A DNA stretch of 56,935 nucleotides, from contig JACRGQ010000046.1 of NCBI GenBank assembly GCA_016217735.1, forward strand, positions 1-56,935, in the 5' to 3' direction. Position numbers and translations under genes: made by a program. Each line of letters starts with the position of its first letter. Position 1 is the first letter of the stretch. Positions 29,479 to 38,535 of this stretch are shown piece after piece. The DNA is from Nitrospinota bacterium. Lineage in GTDB: Bacteria; Nitrospinota_A; UBA7883; JACRGQ01. Below the pieces are notes generated by a model. That model searched no databases, was not told the DNA's origin, and saw only the letters and a program-made list of their open reading frames with translations.

Positions 29479-30396
29479 ATGAGACGGATGCTGATCGCGC
29501 TTGTTATTGCCGCCATTCCCCTTGCCGCGCCGGCGTCCCCCTTGAAAGAGGGGGATGTTTCCAGTCCGGCCGCCAGAGGGGAGCAGTCCGTTAAATCCGG
29601 CAACGAAGCCGCGGCCTCCTTCCTTAAAGCCGCGCAGGAAAGGGATGCCGAAACGCTGAAAGCCATGTTGGCGGACGGTTTTGACCCCAACTACACGGAT
29701 GAACACGGGCAGACCGCCATCCTGTTTACCATTCTCGCTGGCGATGACGAGGGCGTGGATATCCTGCTTGAAGCGGGGGCCGACCCCAATACCGCCGATT
29801 CGCACGGCAACCCCGTCCTTTCGATGGCCGCCGAGGAGGGATACCTCGAAATCGTGCAATCGTTGCTGAAAAAGGGGGCCGATGTGAACCGTACCGACAA
29901 GGACGGCGCCACCGCATTGATGGAAGCGGCGGGGAAAAACCGGATGGATGTTGTGAAGGCGCTGATCGATGCGGGGGCTGATCCGAATCTGGCCGCCGCG
30001 AATGGGGTAACGCCGGTCTGGGCCGCTTCGTACGAAGGGCTTGTGGAGATGGTGGAGTATCTCCTTCCGCTTTCAAAAGACGTCAACGTGAAAGACAATA
30101 CGGGCAAACAGACCCTCCTTATGAATATGATAAATATGGCCGAGGCGAATCAGGCCGGCATTGTGAAGGCGCTGCTGGAAAGGGGCGCCGATGTAAACGC
30201 CGTGGACGAGCGCGGGTGGACGCCGCTTATGTGGGCCGCAAAATTGGACGACGCGGAGATTACCCGCATACTCCTTGAAAAAGGGGCCGACCCGAACATC
30301 CGCGCCAAGCGGAACGAAACCGCCCTGACAATCGCGAAAAAAGAAAATCACGCGGCCGTGGCGGCGCTTCTTTCAAAGGCCAAACCAAAAAAATAA
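29479..30396 (+). CDS. Exported ankyrin-repeat protein
   Basis: A 305-residue protein with an amino-terminal signal peptide (LIALVIAAIPLAAPAS, cleavage near residue 20). After a short linker come about seven ankyrin repeats from residue 45 to 300, each with the DxxGxTxLxxA and LLxxGADPN pattern (for example LLEAGADPNTADSHGNPVL). Ankyrin arrays bind proteins; a periplasmic role is likely. It follows dnaK by 20 bp and has its own GGAG site, so it may be read with dnaK. The linker ASPLKEGDVSSPAARG is encoded by a CCCCCTTGAAAGAGGGGG-like inverted sequence resembling non-coding repeats. Confidence 0.9.
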   Translation: MRRMLIALVIAAIPLAAPASPLKEGDVSSPAARGEQSVKSGNEAAASFLKAAQERDAETLKAMLADGFDPNYTDEHGQTAILFTILAGDDEGVDILLEAGADPNTADSHGNPVLSMAAEEGYLEIVQSLLKKGADVNRTDKDGATALMEAAGKNRMDVVKALIDAGADPNLAAANGVTPVWAASYEGLVEMVEYLLPLSKDVNVKDNTGKQTLLMNMINMAEANQAGIVKALLERGADVNAVDERGWTPLMWAAKLDDAEITRILLEKGADPNIRAKRNETALTIAKKENHAAVAALLSKAKPKK

Positions 30397-30486
30397 CCCT
30401 CCCGGCCTTGCGGGAACGCCGCGCCCGGTATGCAACCGTTGATAAACGCTGTATACTTTCGGAAAATAACCGGAGGCAGGGGGAAA

Positions 30487-31827
30487 ATGGAACGGGGCGG
30501 GCTGGCGCTTTTCGGGCGGTTCATCGCCATAATCATAGCGACCGAGTTTGGCGCCGAGCTGCTGATCCCCCCGTTGTTCGGCATGGAGCCGGAAAACATC
30601 TTCAAGACCTTTGTGGATACCGCCCTGCTGAGCCTTATCGGGAGCGTGCTTGCCTACTTTTTCATCTACCGCCCCGCCACCGAAAACATCCGGCGGACGC
30701 GCCGGGCCGAATCCGAAAGCCAACTGGCCGAGGAACGGCTGATGGCGCTTATCAACGCGATGCCGGACGCCGTTTACTTCAAGGACGGCGATGGGCGCTG
30801 GCTGGTGGTGAACGATGCGGGCCTGAAACTGTTCGATCTGGAAAATAACGGCTATCGCGGCAAGCGGGATTCCGAGCTGGCGCCGCCGGACAACTTCCAC
30901 CATCCGGCGCTCCGCCACTGCGAAGAGACCGATAAAAAGGCGTGGGAGGACGAAGGCCCCATCCGCGTGGAAGAAAAAATCCCCCAGCCGGACGGACGGC
31001 TGCTCCATTTCGATGTCATCAAAACGCCGCTTTTCCACCCGGACGGCACGCGCAAGGGGCTGGTCATCCTGGGACGCGACATCACGCGGGAAAAATCGCT
31101 GAAAAACGCCCGCGACTATTTCGCCGCCGTCACGTCGCACGAGATGCTGACGCCGCTCACCAAGCTCCGCCTCGTCAAAACCCTTGTCGCCAACCCCGGA
31201 AGCGGTCCGGACGCCCCGGCGCGCCTGGGCGAGGTGGCGAAATGCGTCCAGGAGGGGTACGACGAATTTTCCCGGATCGCCGATACCACCAGCTTGTTGG
31301 CGGCCTTGAGCGCCCCGTCCCCGCCGGAAACGTTCAAGGCGTTCCTGATCCATCTGCACGCGCTGCGGGCGATCAACAAGACCATTGAAGGGATCGAACA
31401 TGAAAAACGGGCGGTGCGGCTGGCGATGGACATGGACGGCCTCGCGCACGATGCGCGGGTGCATGGCAACCCCGCCATCGTGGAAGCGGCCCTGCGCGAG
31501 GTGCTTTCAAACGCCGTGAAATACACCCCCAACGGCGGCACGGTCACGGTGAAAGGTTTCACGAAAGAAAAAGAGGCGGTCATCGCCATCGCCGACCAGG
31601 GAACCGGCATACCGGCGGAAAAAATACAGGCGGCCTTCGAGCCGTTCTTCTCGCTTGAAAACCCGCTTAACCATTCCACCGGGCAGTACAAGTTTCGGGG
31701 GGGCGGCCTCGGTATCGGCCTCACAATCGCGCTGATGGCTTTGCGGCACCACGGCGGCGCCATTACCCTGGAAAGCGGCGGAGAGGGCGGCGGCACCGTG
31801 GCCACCCTGCGTTTCCCCCTCGCCTGA
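30487..31827 (+). CDS. PAS-domain sensor histidine kinase
   Basis: A 446-residue inner-membrane kinase with two membrane helices (about residues 8-25 and 42-62), a PAS domain (about 80-205, MALINAMPDAVYFKDGDGRW), a DHp helix with the phospho-acceptor His in VTSHEMLTPLTKLRL, and an ATPase domain with N (NAVKYTPNGG), G1 (IADQGTGIPAEKIQ), F and G2 (GGLGIGLTIA) boxes. ATG 30487 is preferred because GGAGG and GGGGGA lie just upstream; the frame is open further back. No response regulator is adjacent, so the partner is unknown. Confidence 0.92.
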   Translation: MERGGLALFGRFIAIIIATEFGAELLIPPLFGMEPENIFKTFVDTALLSLIGSVLAYFFIYRPATENIRRTRRAESESQLAEERLMALINAMPDAVYFKDGDGRWLVVNDAGLKLFDLENNGYRGKRDSELAPPDNFHHPALRHCEETDKKAWEDEGPIRVEEKIPQPDGRLLHFDVIKTPLFHPDGTRKGLVILGRDITREKSLKNARDYFAAVTSHEMLTPLTKLRLVKTLVANPGSGPDAPARLGEVAKCVQEGYDEFSRIADTTSLLAALSAPSPPETFKAFLIHLHALRAINKTIEGIEHEKRAVRLAMDMDGLAHDARVHGNPAIVEAALREVLSNAVKYTPNGGTVTVKGFTKEKEAVIAIADQGTGIPAEKIQAAFEPFFSLENPLNHSTGQYKFRGGGLGIGLTIALMALRHHGGAITLESGGEGGGTVATLRFPLA

Positions 31828-31860
31828 CCGCACGGAACCGCGCTCCGTTGGCGGCGGTGG

Positions 31861-32352
31861 TCAGCGGGATGGAGACTTGGCGGTGTAAATCACCGTCTCT
31901 TTGTAAAGCAGTGCGCCTCTTTCGTCCCGCATGGTAAAATCGCTCATCAGATAGTCGGGATCGACGAACCAGCTCCCGGCGATTTTCCGTTTGTCGTCGC
32001 CGCCGGTGAAGGTGAACAGGTTTTCGTTCACGAATTGTCCGCGCGGGTATTCCGTTATAACTTCCATCTTGCTGTTATAGAGAATGCTGGCGGCGCTGTC
32101 GTTTGACGAGACGATTTTCACGATGACATCGGGATCGGATTTCTTGTTGATGAAATTCTTTATCTGGATGATCTTAACGATCCCTTCCTGAAAATAGTCC
32201 AGCTTGCAGCTGAATTTCCGGCTGTGTATTTGCGGCGAGGCGTTGATGTTGTATTCAATCGAGATGGCGTCGAACGCGCGCTCGCCCGCGTATGCGGCGG
32301 GCGCAAACAGGAGCGCCGCGGCAAGCAACAGCGGCAAAAGCGGTCGGTTCAT
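31861..32352 (-). CDS. Periplasmic protein, unknown (lipoprotein-sorting-like)
   Basis: A protein of about 163 residues with a clear signal peptide ending AAYA-GE near residue 22. The mature part is beta-rich, with an IVKIIQIKNF and later WFVDPDYLMSDFTMRD pattern that faintly recalls LolA-like or DUF4412-type outer-membrane proteins. The similarity is too weak to name a family. It is convergent with the histidine kinase gene and divergent from pepA, so 32353-32444 should hold both promoters. Confidence 0.7.
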   Translation of the reverse strand: MNRPLLPLLLAAALLFAPAAYAGERAFDAISIEYNINASPQIHSRKFSCKLDYFQEGIVKIIQIKNFINKKSDPDVIVKIVSSNDSAASILYNSKMEVITEYPRGQFVNENLFTFTGGDDKRKIAGSWFVDPDYLMSDFTMRDERGALLYKETVIYTAKSPSR

Positions 32353-32444
32353 CTTTCGTAATTCTCCAGGAAATATACTATACTCGTTTTCGTTAATTGC
32401 CATTGTATAACGCCTTTGATAACGATGAAGAAAGAGAAATCGCC

Positions 32445-33929
32445 ATGGTAAAACTGCAAATCACGGACAAGCCGCTGGAGCGGATACGGGCGGGGGCCGC
32501 CATCCTGTTCATGTTCGAGGGGGATGCCGCGCCCAAAGCCGTCGACGCCCGTCTTGGGGGACGCATCGCCGCGCTGTTAAAGGGTAAAAAATTCACGGCG
32601 AAAAAAGGATCGGTGCGCGCCATCGATACGCTGGGCAAGCTGCCCGCCGACACCATTCTGCTGGCGGGATTGGGAAAAAAGGACGAATGCACACTGGAGA
32701 CCGTCCGCCGCGCCGCCGCGTCCGCCGCGCGCGCCGCGAAAACGGCGGGGGCCGAAACGCTGGCGCTTTCGCTTGAGGGGCTGGCGATGGAGTTCCCGGC
32801 GGACGACGCGGCGCAGGCCGCCGCCGAGGGTATCCTGCTTTCGCAGTACACGTTCACCGCCTACCGCAAGAAAGACGATAACGGCGGCGCCGGGCTGAAA
32901 ACCGCCTTCTTCGCGCCGGGAAAAGAGGGGGCCAAAATCAAGGCGGGGCTCGGCGCGGCGGAGATAACCTGCCGCGCGGTCTACCTCGCGCGCGATCTGG
33001 GGAACCACCCCGGCAACGTGGCCACCCCCTCGTTTTTGGCGAACGCCGCCGCGCGCGCGTGCCGCAAGGCCGGCGTGAAGTGCCGCGTGTACGGACGGCG
33101 CGAACTGGAAAAGATGAAGATGGGTTCGTTCCTCGCGGTGGCCAAAGGAAGCGCCGAGGAGCCGAAGTTCATCGTGATGGAGCACATGAAAGGCCCGAAG
33201 AACCAAAAGCCGGTGGTGCTGGTGGGGAAAGGGCTCACGTTCGACACCGGCGGCATCTCGATAAAACCATCGGGCAGCATGGAAGACATGAAATTCGACA
33301 TGTCGGGCGGCGGCGCGGTTATCGCCACGATGGCGGCGGTGGGCCATCTCAAGCTCAAGATGAACATCGCCGGCCTCGTCCCCTGCACCGAGAACATGCC
33401 GGGCGGGCGCGCCGTGAAGCCGGGCGATATCGCCCGGAGCGCCAGCGGCATCACCATCGAGATCATCAACACCGACGCGGAGGGGCGGCTGATTTTGGCC
33501 GACGCGCTGGATTACGCGAAGCGGTACAAGCCGCGCGCGGTGGTGGACCTGGCCACCCTCACCGGGGCCTGCATGGTGGCGCTGGGAAGCTGCGCCAGCG
33601 GCCTCTTCGGCACCGACGAAAAACTGGTGGCCGCGCTGAAAGCCGCCGGGGAAAAAACCGGCGAGCGCTGCTGGGAACTGCCGCTGTGGGAGGAATACGA
33701 CGACCAGATCAAGAGCACGGTCGCCGACGTGAAGAACGTGGGGGACCGCTACGGCGGCGCGATCACCGCCGCGCGCTTTTTGAAGAAGTTCACCGATTAC
33801 CCGTGGGCGCACCTCGATATCGCCGGCACCGCCTATACGGCAAAACCGGCCGCGCCGTACCAAACCGGCGGCAGCAACGGCCTCGGCCCGCGCCACCTGA
33901 TTGAATTTTTGAAGAACTACAGAAAATAA
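32445..33929 (+). CDS. pepA: Leucyl aminopeptidase (M17)
   Basis: A 494-residue cytosolic aminopeptidase with two metal ions. The C-terminal catalytic domain has VGKGLTFDTGGISIKPSGSM (metal Lys and Asp), KFDMSGGGAVI and NTDAEGRLILADAL with metal-binding Asp and Glu. The amino-terminal domain is the usual regulatory macro-like fold. Earlier in-frame start codons (from 32397) would add about 16 residues without homology; ATG 32445 is preferred. PepA proteins in some bacteria also bind DNA; nothing here tests that. Confidence 0.93.
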   Translation: MVKLQITDKPLERIRAGAAILFMFEGDAAPKAVDARLGGRIAALLKGKKFTAKKGSVRAIDTLGKLPADTILLAGLGKKDECTLETVRRAAASAARAAKTAGAETLALSLEGLAMEFPADDAAQAAAEGILLSQYTFTAYRKKDDNGGAGLKTAFFAPGKEGAKIKAGLGAAEITCRAVYLARDLGNHPGNVATPSFLANAAARACRKAGVKCRVYGRRELEKMKMGSFLAVAKGSAEEPKFIVMEHMKGPKNQKPVVLVGKGLTFDTGGISIKPSGSMEDMKFDMSGGGAVIATMAAVGHLKLKMNIAGLVPCTENMPGGRAVKPGDIARSASGITIEIINTDAEGRLILADALDYAKRYKPRAVVDLATLTGACMVALGSCASGLFGTDEKLVAALKAAGEKTGERCWELPLWEEYDDQIKSTVADVKNVGDRYGGAITAARFLKKFTDYPWAHLDIAGTAYTAKPAAPYQTGGSNGLGPRHLIEFLKNYRK

Positions 33930-34396
33930 CGACGGCGGGGCGCGGGCCGCATACCCGCCCCCTTTTCCGGAAAGAAAATGGCAAACCGGGCCGGCTCCAC
34001 CGAAGTTGGGTAAGGAGGGGATACGGGGAAGGTTTTTAACCCCCTTTTCACGGGGAAGCCCTCCTTGCTGAGGCGGGGCGGGGAGACTTTCCGCCAAAGG
34101 CAAGAGCCATGAACACCGGATCAGTCTTTTCAACGGGTTGTGGAATTTCAGTATCTATATCTGCCGGTTTATGCTAAATTTGCACGATTACTTGACTATA
34201 CTGATAGGAGAAACCGCACACAAACGGTTCTCCATCTTACTTTTAAACGGCAACCATATTTTTTAAGAGCTTTCTAATACGGGAAGATTGAATCGGCCGA
34301 TGGCGCTTGTCATCAGCCCATCACAACTTCCCATTAAAGAGCCGTTGCCAAAGGGCTTTACGCCCCAAACGCAACATACATTGAAAAGGACGGGAT
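33930..34396. other. Gene-free stretch between pepA and the radical SAM gene
   Basis: No coding frame is convincing in these 467 bp. The first part (33930-34110) is GC-rich with several short inverted sequences (CCCCCTTTTCACGGGG, CTCCTTGCTGAGG) like degraded repeat DNA. The second part turns AT-rich from about 34130, where a promoter for the downstream gene is likely. A hairpin with arms GGAGAAACCG (34207-34216) and CGGTTCTCC (34225-34233) lies 160 bp before the start. I recognise no riboswitch class. Confidence 0.6.
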
Positions 34397-36157
34397 ATGA
34401 ACAAACTGCTTCTTACCGGGGTTTTCAAACCCTTTGGAGTCAGCGACGAATACGGCGAGGCCCTCTGCACGATGGAGCTTCTCAATAACCAGGTGACGCG
34501 CGAGCAGGGCATCCACTCCCCCCGTTCCAACAACCCCAGTTTCGGCCTCTACCTGATAGCCGAAAACGTGCAGGTGCCCGCCACCGTGCTCGATTTTCCC
34601 TGGTGGAAGGATTTTACGCGCGAAGTCGACAGCGGCGAATATACCCACATCGGCATATCGTTCATCGTTCCGAACGTGATGAAGGCGAAGCGGATGGCCG
34701 ATTACATCCGCGAGAAATCCCCCAACACCAAGATACTGCTCGGCGGCCACGGCACTTCCATCCCGAACCTGGAAGAGATATTGACGTTCGACGACGCCTG
34801 CCGCGGCGAAGGGGTGGCATGGATGCGGCGCTATTTCGGCGAGCCGGTTGACCGGAAGATCGTCCATCCCGTCTGCCCGTCCGCGGTGCGGAAGTTCGTG
34901 TACGGCGGGCCCATCGTCCGCGACGCCGGCATCATCGTCACCGGCGTCGGCTGCCAAAACTCCTGCCGCTTCTGCGCCACCGCGCACAAATTCGAGAAAC
35001 GCTACACCGCCTTTTTGTTCAGCGGCCGCGAGGTGTTCGACGCCTGCGAAAAAACCGAGAAAGCGATGAAGGTCACCGATTTCGCGCTGATGGACGAGAA
35101 CTTCTGCAAAAGCCCGCGCCGCGCGCGCCAGCTCCTCGAGGAGATGGAGCGGCACGGCAAGGCCTACACCTTCGCCACTTTCTCGTCGGCCGAGACCATC
35201 GGCAAGCTGGGGATCGATTTTCTCGTCCGGCTGGGGGTGAAATTCCTCTGGATCGGCGTGGAATCGAAGGCCAACGTGTTCGACAAGACCAAGGGGGTCG
35301 ATCTGCACAAGCTGATCGCCGACCTGCAAAACCACGGCATCACCGTGCTGGCCTCGGCCATCCTGTTCATGGAGCACCACGACAAGGAATCGATCCACGA
35401 GGACATCGACTGGGCCATCTCGCTGGAATCGGACCTCTTGCAGTTCATGGAGTTCGGCCCGATACCCGGCACGAAGCTCTACAAGGATTACGACGCGGCG
35501 GGAAAGCTGCTCAAGGACGTGCCGTGGCCGAAACAGCACGGGCAGGACGAGATATGGTTCCACCATCCGCATTTCACCCCGAAGGAGACCGCCGTCTACA
35601 CCCGGAACGCCTTCATCAAGAAATTCCAGACGCACGGCCCCGGCGTGATAAGCATGGCGCAAACCTACCTCAAGGGGTATCTCACCGTTCAGCGCGAAAC
35701 AGCCGAGCGCGAAGCGAAGGGCTTGGTCTGGAACGCCGAAGTGCTGCGCTACGTGCAGGGGGGCAAACCCGGCGCCGTGGACGAATTCATGCGGAAACGG
35801 CTGGAGGCCATGCGTGAATCGGCGCTGGAGTTCCGCCCGATCCTTGCCGCCGCCGCGGATCACGCGCCAAACGGGGCCGCGCGCGAAAAAGCCAAAAAGC
35901 TGCGCGCCGCGTTCAGCGAAACCTTCGGCGCGCCGACGGTTCTGGACCGCGTCATGTCCGGCGCGGTGCGGGTGCTCGCGGTGAGCGAAAAAATCCGCGC
36001 CATGGCGAAGGGGGGCGACGTTATGCGCCAGCCGAAGACCGTCCGGATGACTTATCCCGACCGCACCATGCAGAGCCATGCGGCCGACGAACAGCGCTGG
36101 ACGCATGCGCCCGGCATGCCGCTGGTGGAAGATACCGCCGACGTCACCGCCGGCTGA
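34397..36157 (+). CDS. B12-binding-type radical SAM protein
   Basis: A 586-residue enzyme. Residues 1-150 look like a cobalamin-binding Rossmann domain (HIGISFIVPNVMKAKRMA, ILLGGHGTSIPNLEEIL) but lack the DxHxxG motif, so a bound cobalamin would be His-off. The radical SAM core begins near residue 180 with CQNSCRFC, the cluster-binding cysteines, followed by FALMDENFCKSP and the ESKANVFDKTKG segment. A C-terminal region of about 190 residues is helical and unassigned. Radical SAM enzymes of this class methylate or rearrange unreactive carbons, for example in lipids or natural products; the substrate here is unknown. A GGACGGG sequence precedes the ATG. Confidence 0.87.
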   Translation: MNKLLLTGVFKPFGVSDEYGEALCTMELLNNQVTREQGIHSPRSNNPSFGLYLIAENVQVPATVLDFPWWKDFTREVDSGEYTHIGISFIVPNVMKAKRMADYIREKSPNTKILLGGHGTSIPNLEEILTFDDACRGEGVAWMRRYFGEPVDRKIVHPVCPSAVRKFVYGGPIVRDAGIIVTGVGCQNSCRFCATAHKFEKRYTAFLFSGREVFDACEKTEKAMKVTDFALMDENFCKSPRRARQLLEEMERHGKAYTFATFSSAETIGKLGIDFLVRLGVKFLWIGVESKANVFDKTKGVDLHKLIADLQNHGITVLASAILFMEHHDKESIHEDIDWAISLESDLLQFMEFGPIPGTKLYKDYDAAGKLLKDVPWPKQHGQDEIWFHHPHFTPKETAVYTRNAFIKKFQTHGPGVISMAQTYLKGYLTVQRETAEREAKGLVWNAEVLRYVQGGKPGAVDEFMRKRLEAMRESALEFRPILAAAADHAPNGAAREKAKKLRAAFSETFGAPTVLDRVMSGAVRVLAVSEKIRAMAKGGDVMRQPKTVRMTYPDRTMQSHAADEQRWTHAPGMPLVEDTADVTAG

Positions 36158-36172
36158 GCCGCCGGGCCGAAA

Positions 36173-36209
36173 GGTGGAGGAAAGTAATCATTGATGACTT
36201 TCCTCCACC
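36173..36209 (+). terminator. Strong hairpin after the radical SAM gene
   Basis: Perfect 13-bp arms (36173-36185 and 36197-36209, GGTGGAGGAAAGT and its complement) enclose an 11-base loop. There is no T-run after it, so it may stabilise the 3' end or reduce read-through more than stop transcription. It begins 16 bp after the upstream stop codon. Confidence 0.55.
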
Positions 36210-36273
36210 GCATCAAATGACTTTGGAAATCATCCCCCTCAGTCTCACCTTTGGGAAAAATTCCCAAGACCGC

Positions 36274-36717
36274 ATGGCGGAAGCGAAAAACCCCGGCAAA
36301 GAGGGGGCATTGGCCGCGGTGGAAACATTCTATTGCGCCTTCAACAGCCGCTCACCCGGATTGCTCAAAGAAGTATGGCTGAATGACCCGCTCTGTCAGC
36401 TTAATAATCCGCTCGGTGGAATGATGCGCGGGATAGAGCCGATCTCCGCCCTGTATGAAAAAATATTCAACGGCCCTTCGCGGGTCTGGGTGGAGTTTTA
36501 CGATATCATCCTGTACCTCACCCGCGATGCCGCCATCTTCGCGGGGCGCGAACGGGGCGAGTTTGTAAAGGGGGAAGCCGCCGTTAACCTCGCCATCCGC
36601 ACGACGCGCGTCTTTCTCTATGATTCAGCCGCCGGCCGCTGGGCGCAAGCGCACCACCACGGCAGCATTGACGACGCGGCTTTGCTGGACCGCTATCAAA
36701 AAGCCGTCAATCCATAA
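36274..36717 (+). CDS. NTF2-like (SnoaL/DUF4440-type) protein
   Basis: A 147-residue protein matching the small cone-shaped NTF2 fold: an amino-terminal helix (ALAAVETFYCAFNSRSP), a loop leading to PLCQLNNPLGG, and beta strands ending TTRVFLYDSAAGRWAQAHHHGSID. This pattern is common in stand-alone ketosteroid-isomerase-like proteins of unknown substrate. The start is uncertain; an in-frame ATG at 36217 would add 19 residues without homology, and neither has a good ribosome-binding site. Confidence 0.8.
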   Translation: MAEAKNPGKEGALAAVETFYCAFNSRSPGLLKEVWLNDPLCQLNNPLGGMMRGIEPISALYEKIFNGPSRVWVEFYDIILYLTRDAAIFAGRERGEFVKGEAAVNLAIRTTRVFLYDSAAGRWAQAHHHGSIDDAALLDRYQKAVNP

Positions 36718-36810
36718 AGAAGGGACTTCGCTTCCTTCTTTCCCCTCAACGCACGGTACATGAAAAAGCGGATTTTTCTTTATCCAATCCGGCCTCAACA
36801 ATATTAAGCT

Positions 36811-37731
36811 ATGCCCATGGATGCGGTATCGGCAAAAGGGCTGCGGCGCTCGTTTGGGGCGTTCGAAGCGGTAAAAAAATTGGATTTCGCCATCCGCCCC
36901 GGCGAATGCTACGGGTTCCTCGGCCCCAACGGCGCGGGTAAAAGCACCACCATCCGGATGATTCACGGGCTGCTGCCGCGCTGCGGCGGCGAACTGAACG
37001 TGCTGGGGCGCGACATCGATCTCGACCGCCCCGCCATCAAGGCGCAAATCGGCGTCGTATCGCAGGAGAACAACCTCGACCGCGATCTCACCGTCCGCCA
37101 AAACCTGCTCACCTACGCCCGCTACTTCGAGATACCGCCGCCGGAAGCCCGCCGCCGCGCCGCCGAGCTGCTCGCCTTTGTGCAGCTCGACGCGAAGGCG
37201 GACGACCGCCTCGCCACCCTCTCCGGCGGGATGCAGCGGCGGCTCGCCATCGCCCGCGCGCTCATCAACAATCCAAGCCTGCTGATACTGGACGAGCCGA
37301 CCACCGGGCTTGACCCGCAGGCGCGCCACCTCATCTGGCGGCGGCTGAACATGCTCAAGCGCCAGCAGATCACGACGATCCTCACCACCCACTACATGGA
37401 GGAGGCGGAACAGCTTTGCGACCGCGTGGCGATCATGAACGGCGGGGAGATTTTGCTGGAAGGGCCGCCGCGGGAGCTCATCGCGCGCGAAATCGGCGAA
37501 GAGGTGGTGGAGATACATGTGGAAGAAGGGAAGATGCCCGCCGCCATCGGCGCGGTGCGGGAGATATGCGGGAACTACGATGTGCATGGCGAAACGCTCT
37601 ACCTCTACAGCGGCGAGTGCAAGAAGCTGGCGCGGGAGGTTATGAAGCTGGAGCACCGGATGATCGTGCATCGCCGCGCCACGCTGGAAGACCTTTTCCT
37701 GAAGCTCGCCGGGAGGACGCTCAATGAATAG
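36811..37731 (+). CDS. ABC transporter ATP-binding protein, NodI/DrrA type
   Basis: A 306-residue ABC ATPase with Walker A GPNGAGKST, Q-loop in VVSQENNLD, signature LSGGMQRRLAIARAL, Walker B LLILDEPTTGLDP and the switch His in LTTHYMEEAE. The C-terminal 70 residues are the accessory domain of the DrrA/NodI exporters. It overlaps the permease gene by 8 bp, so the two form an export ABC transporter in the inner membrane. The cargo, perhaps a lipid or polysaccharide, cannot be told. Confidence 0.93.
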   Translation: MPMDAVSAKGLRRSFGAFEAVKKLDFAIRPGECYGFLGPNGAGKSTTIRMIHGLLPRCGGELNVLGRDIDLDRPAIKAQIGVVSQENNLDRDLTVRQNLLTYARYFEIPPPEARRRAAELLAFVQLDAKADDRLATLSGGMQRRLAIARALINNPSLLILDEPTTGLDPQARHLIWRRLNMLKRQQITTILTTHYMEEAEQLCDRVAIMNGGEILLEGPPRELIAREIGEEVVEIHVEEGKMPAAIGAVREICGNYDVHGETLYLYSGECKKLAREVMKLEHRMIVHRRATLEDLFLKLAGRTLNE

Positions 37732-38506
37732 CGCGAAAGCCCGCTTCACCGGCGCGTTCCGGTTCTGGCAGCGGAATTTCGACGTCTTCCGCAGCCACTA
37801 CCTCTCCTCCGTCGTCGGCAACATCGGCGAGCCGCTGCTCTACCTCTTCGGCCTCGGCGCGGGCATCGGGGGGATGATCGAGAAGGTGGACGGCGTGCCG
37901 TACCTCCAGTGGATCGCGCCCGGCATGATGGTCGCCGCCGCGATGAACGCCGCCGCCTTCGAATGCACCTTCGGCGCGTATACCCGCATGGCGGAGCAAA
38001 AGGTGTACGACGGGGTGATGGCGACGCCGCTGGAGATAGAGGACATCGTGCTGGGGGAAATCCTCTGGGGGGCGACCAAGGGGCTGATGAGCAGCGGCAT
38101 CCTGCTGCTGGTGCTGGCGGCGCTGGGGCTGTTCGACCGGTGGGTGGCCGTGCCGTTCCTGCTTATCGAGATGGCGCTCTTCGGCACGGTGTTCGCCGCG
38201 CTCACCATGTGCATCACGGCGGTGTCGAAAAGCTATGAGTTCTTCAATTACTTCTTCACGCTGTTTCTCACGCCGATGCTGGTCTTTTCCGGCATCTGGT
38301 TTCCGGCCGCGAAGCTCCCCGCGTGGCTTGCGAACAGCTTCCTGATCTTCCCCACGCCGCACGCGGTGAACATCGCCCGCTATCTTTTCCACGGCGGCGG
38401 CGCGGTTATGCCTATAATAGGTATCCTGTGTTTGGCCGCCTGCGCGCCGCCGCTGATCTGGTGCGCCATGCGGCTGGTGAAACGGCGGCTGGTTCCCGCC
38501 CCCTGA
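37724..38506 (+). CDS. ABC-2 permease, NodJ type
   Basis: A 260-residue membrane protein with six predicted helices and the ABC-2 family segments YLFGLGAGIGGMIEKVDGVPY, WIAPGMMVAAAMNAAAFE and FSGIWFPAAKLPAW. This order is close to NodJ-like permeases that export with a NodI-like ATPase. The start overlaps the ATPase gene, which fits a two-gene transporter. The 3' end is followed 29 bp later by purE. Confidence 0.92.
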   Translation: MNSAKARFTGAFRFWQRNFDVFRSHYLSSVVGNIGEPLLYLFGLGAGIGGMIEKVDGVPYLQWIAPGMMVAAAMNAAAFECTFGAYTRMAEQKVYDGVMATPLEIEDIVLGEILWGATKGLMSSGILLLVLAALGLFDRWVAVPFLLIEMALFGTVFAALTMCITAVSKSYEFFNYFFTLFLTPMLVFSGIWFPAAKLPAWLANSFLIFPTPHAVNIARYLFHGGGAVMPIIGILCLAACAPPLIWCAMRLVKRRLVPAP

Positions 38507-38535
38507 AAGGGGCGCCTGACAAAAGGAGGATTCCG

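Noticed and set aside
33930-34396. Riboswitch upstream of the radical SAM gene, for example cobalamin or c-di-GMP
   Set aside because: One hairpin is visible, but the conserved core sequences of those classes were not found.
34358-36106. 582-codon open frame opposite the B12 radical SAM gene
   Set aside because: Shadow of a gene with clear radical SAM motifs; no recognisable domain of its own.
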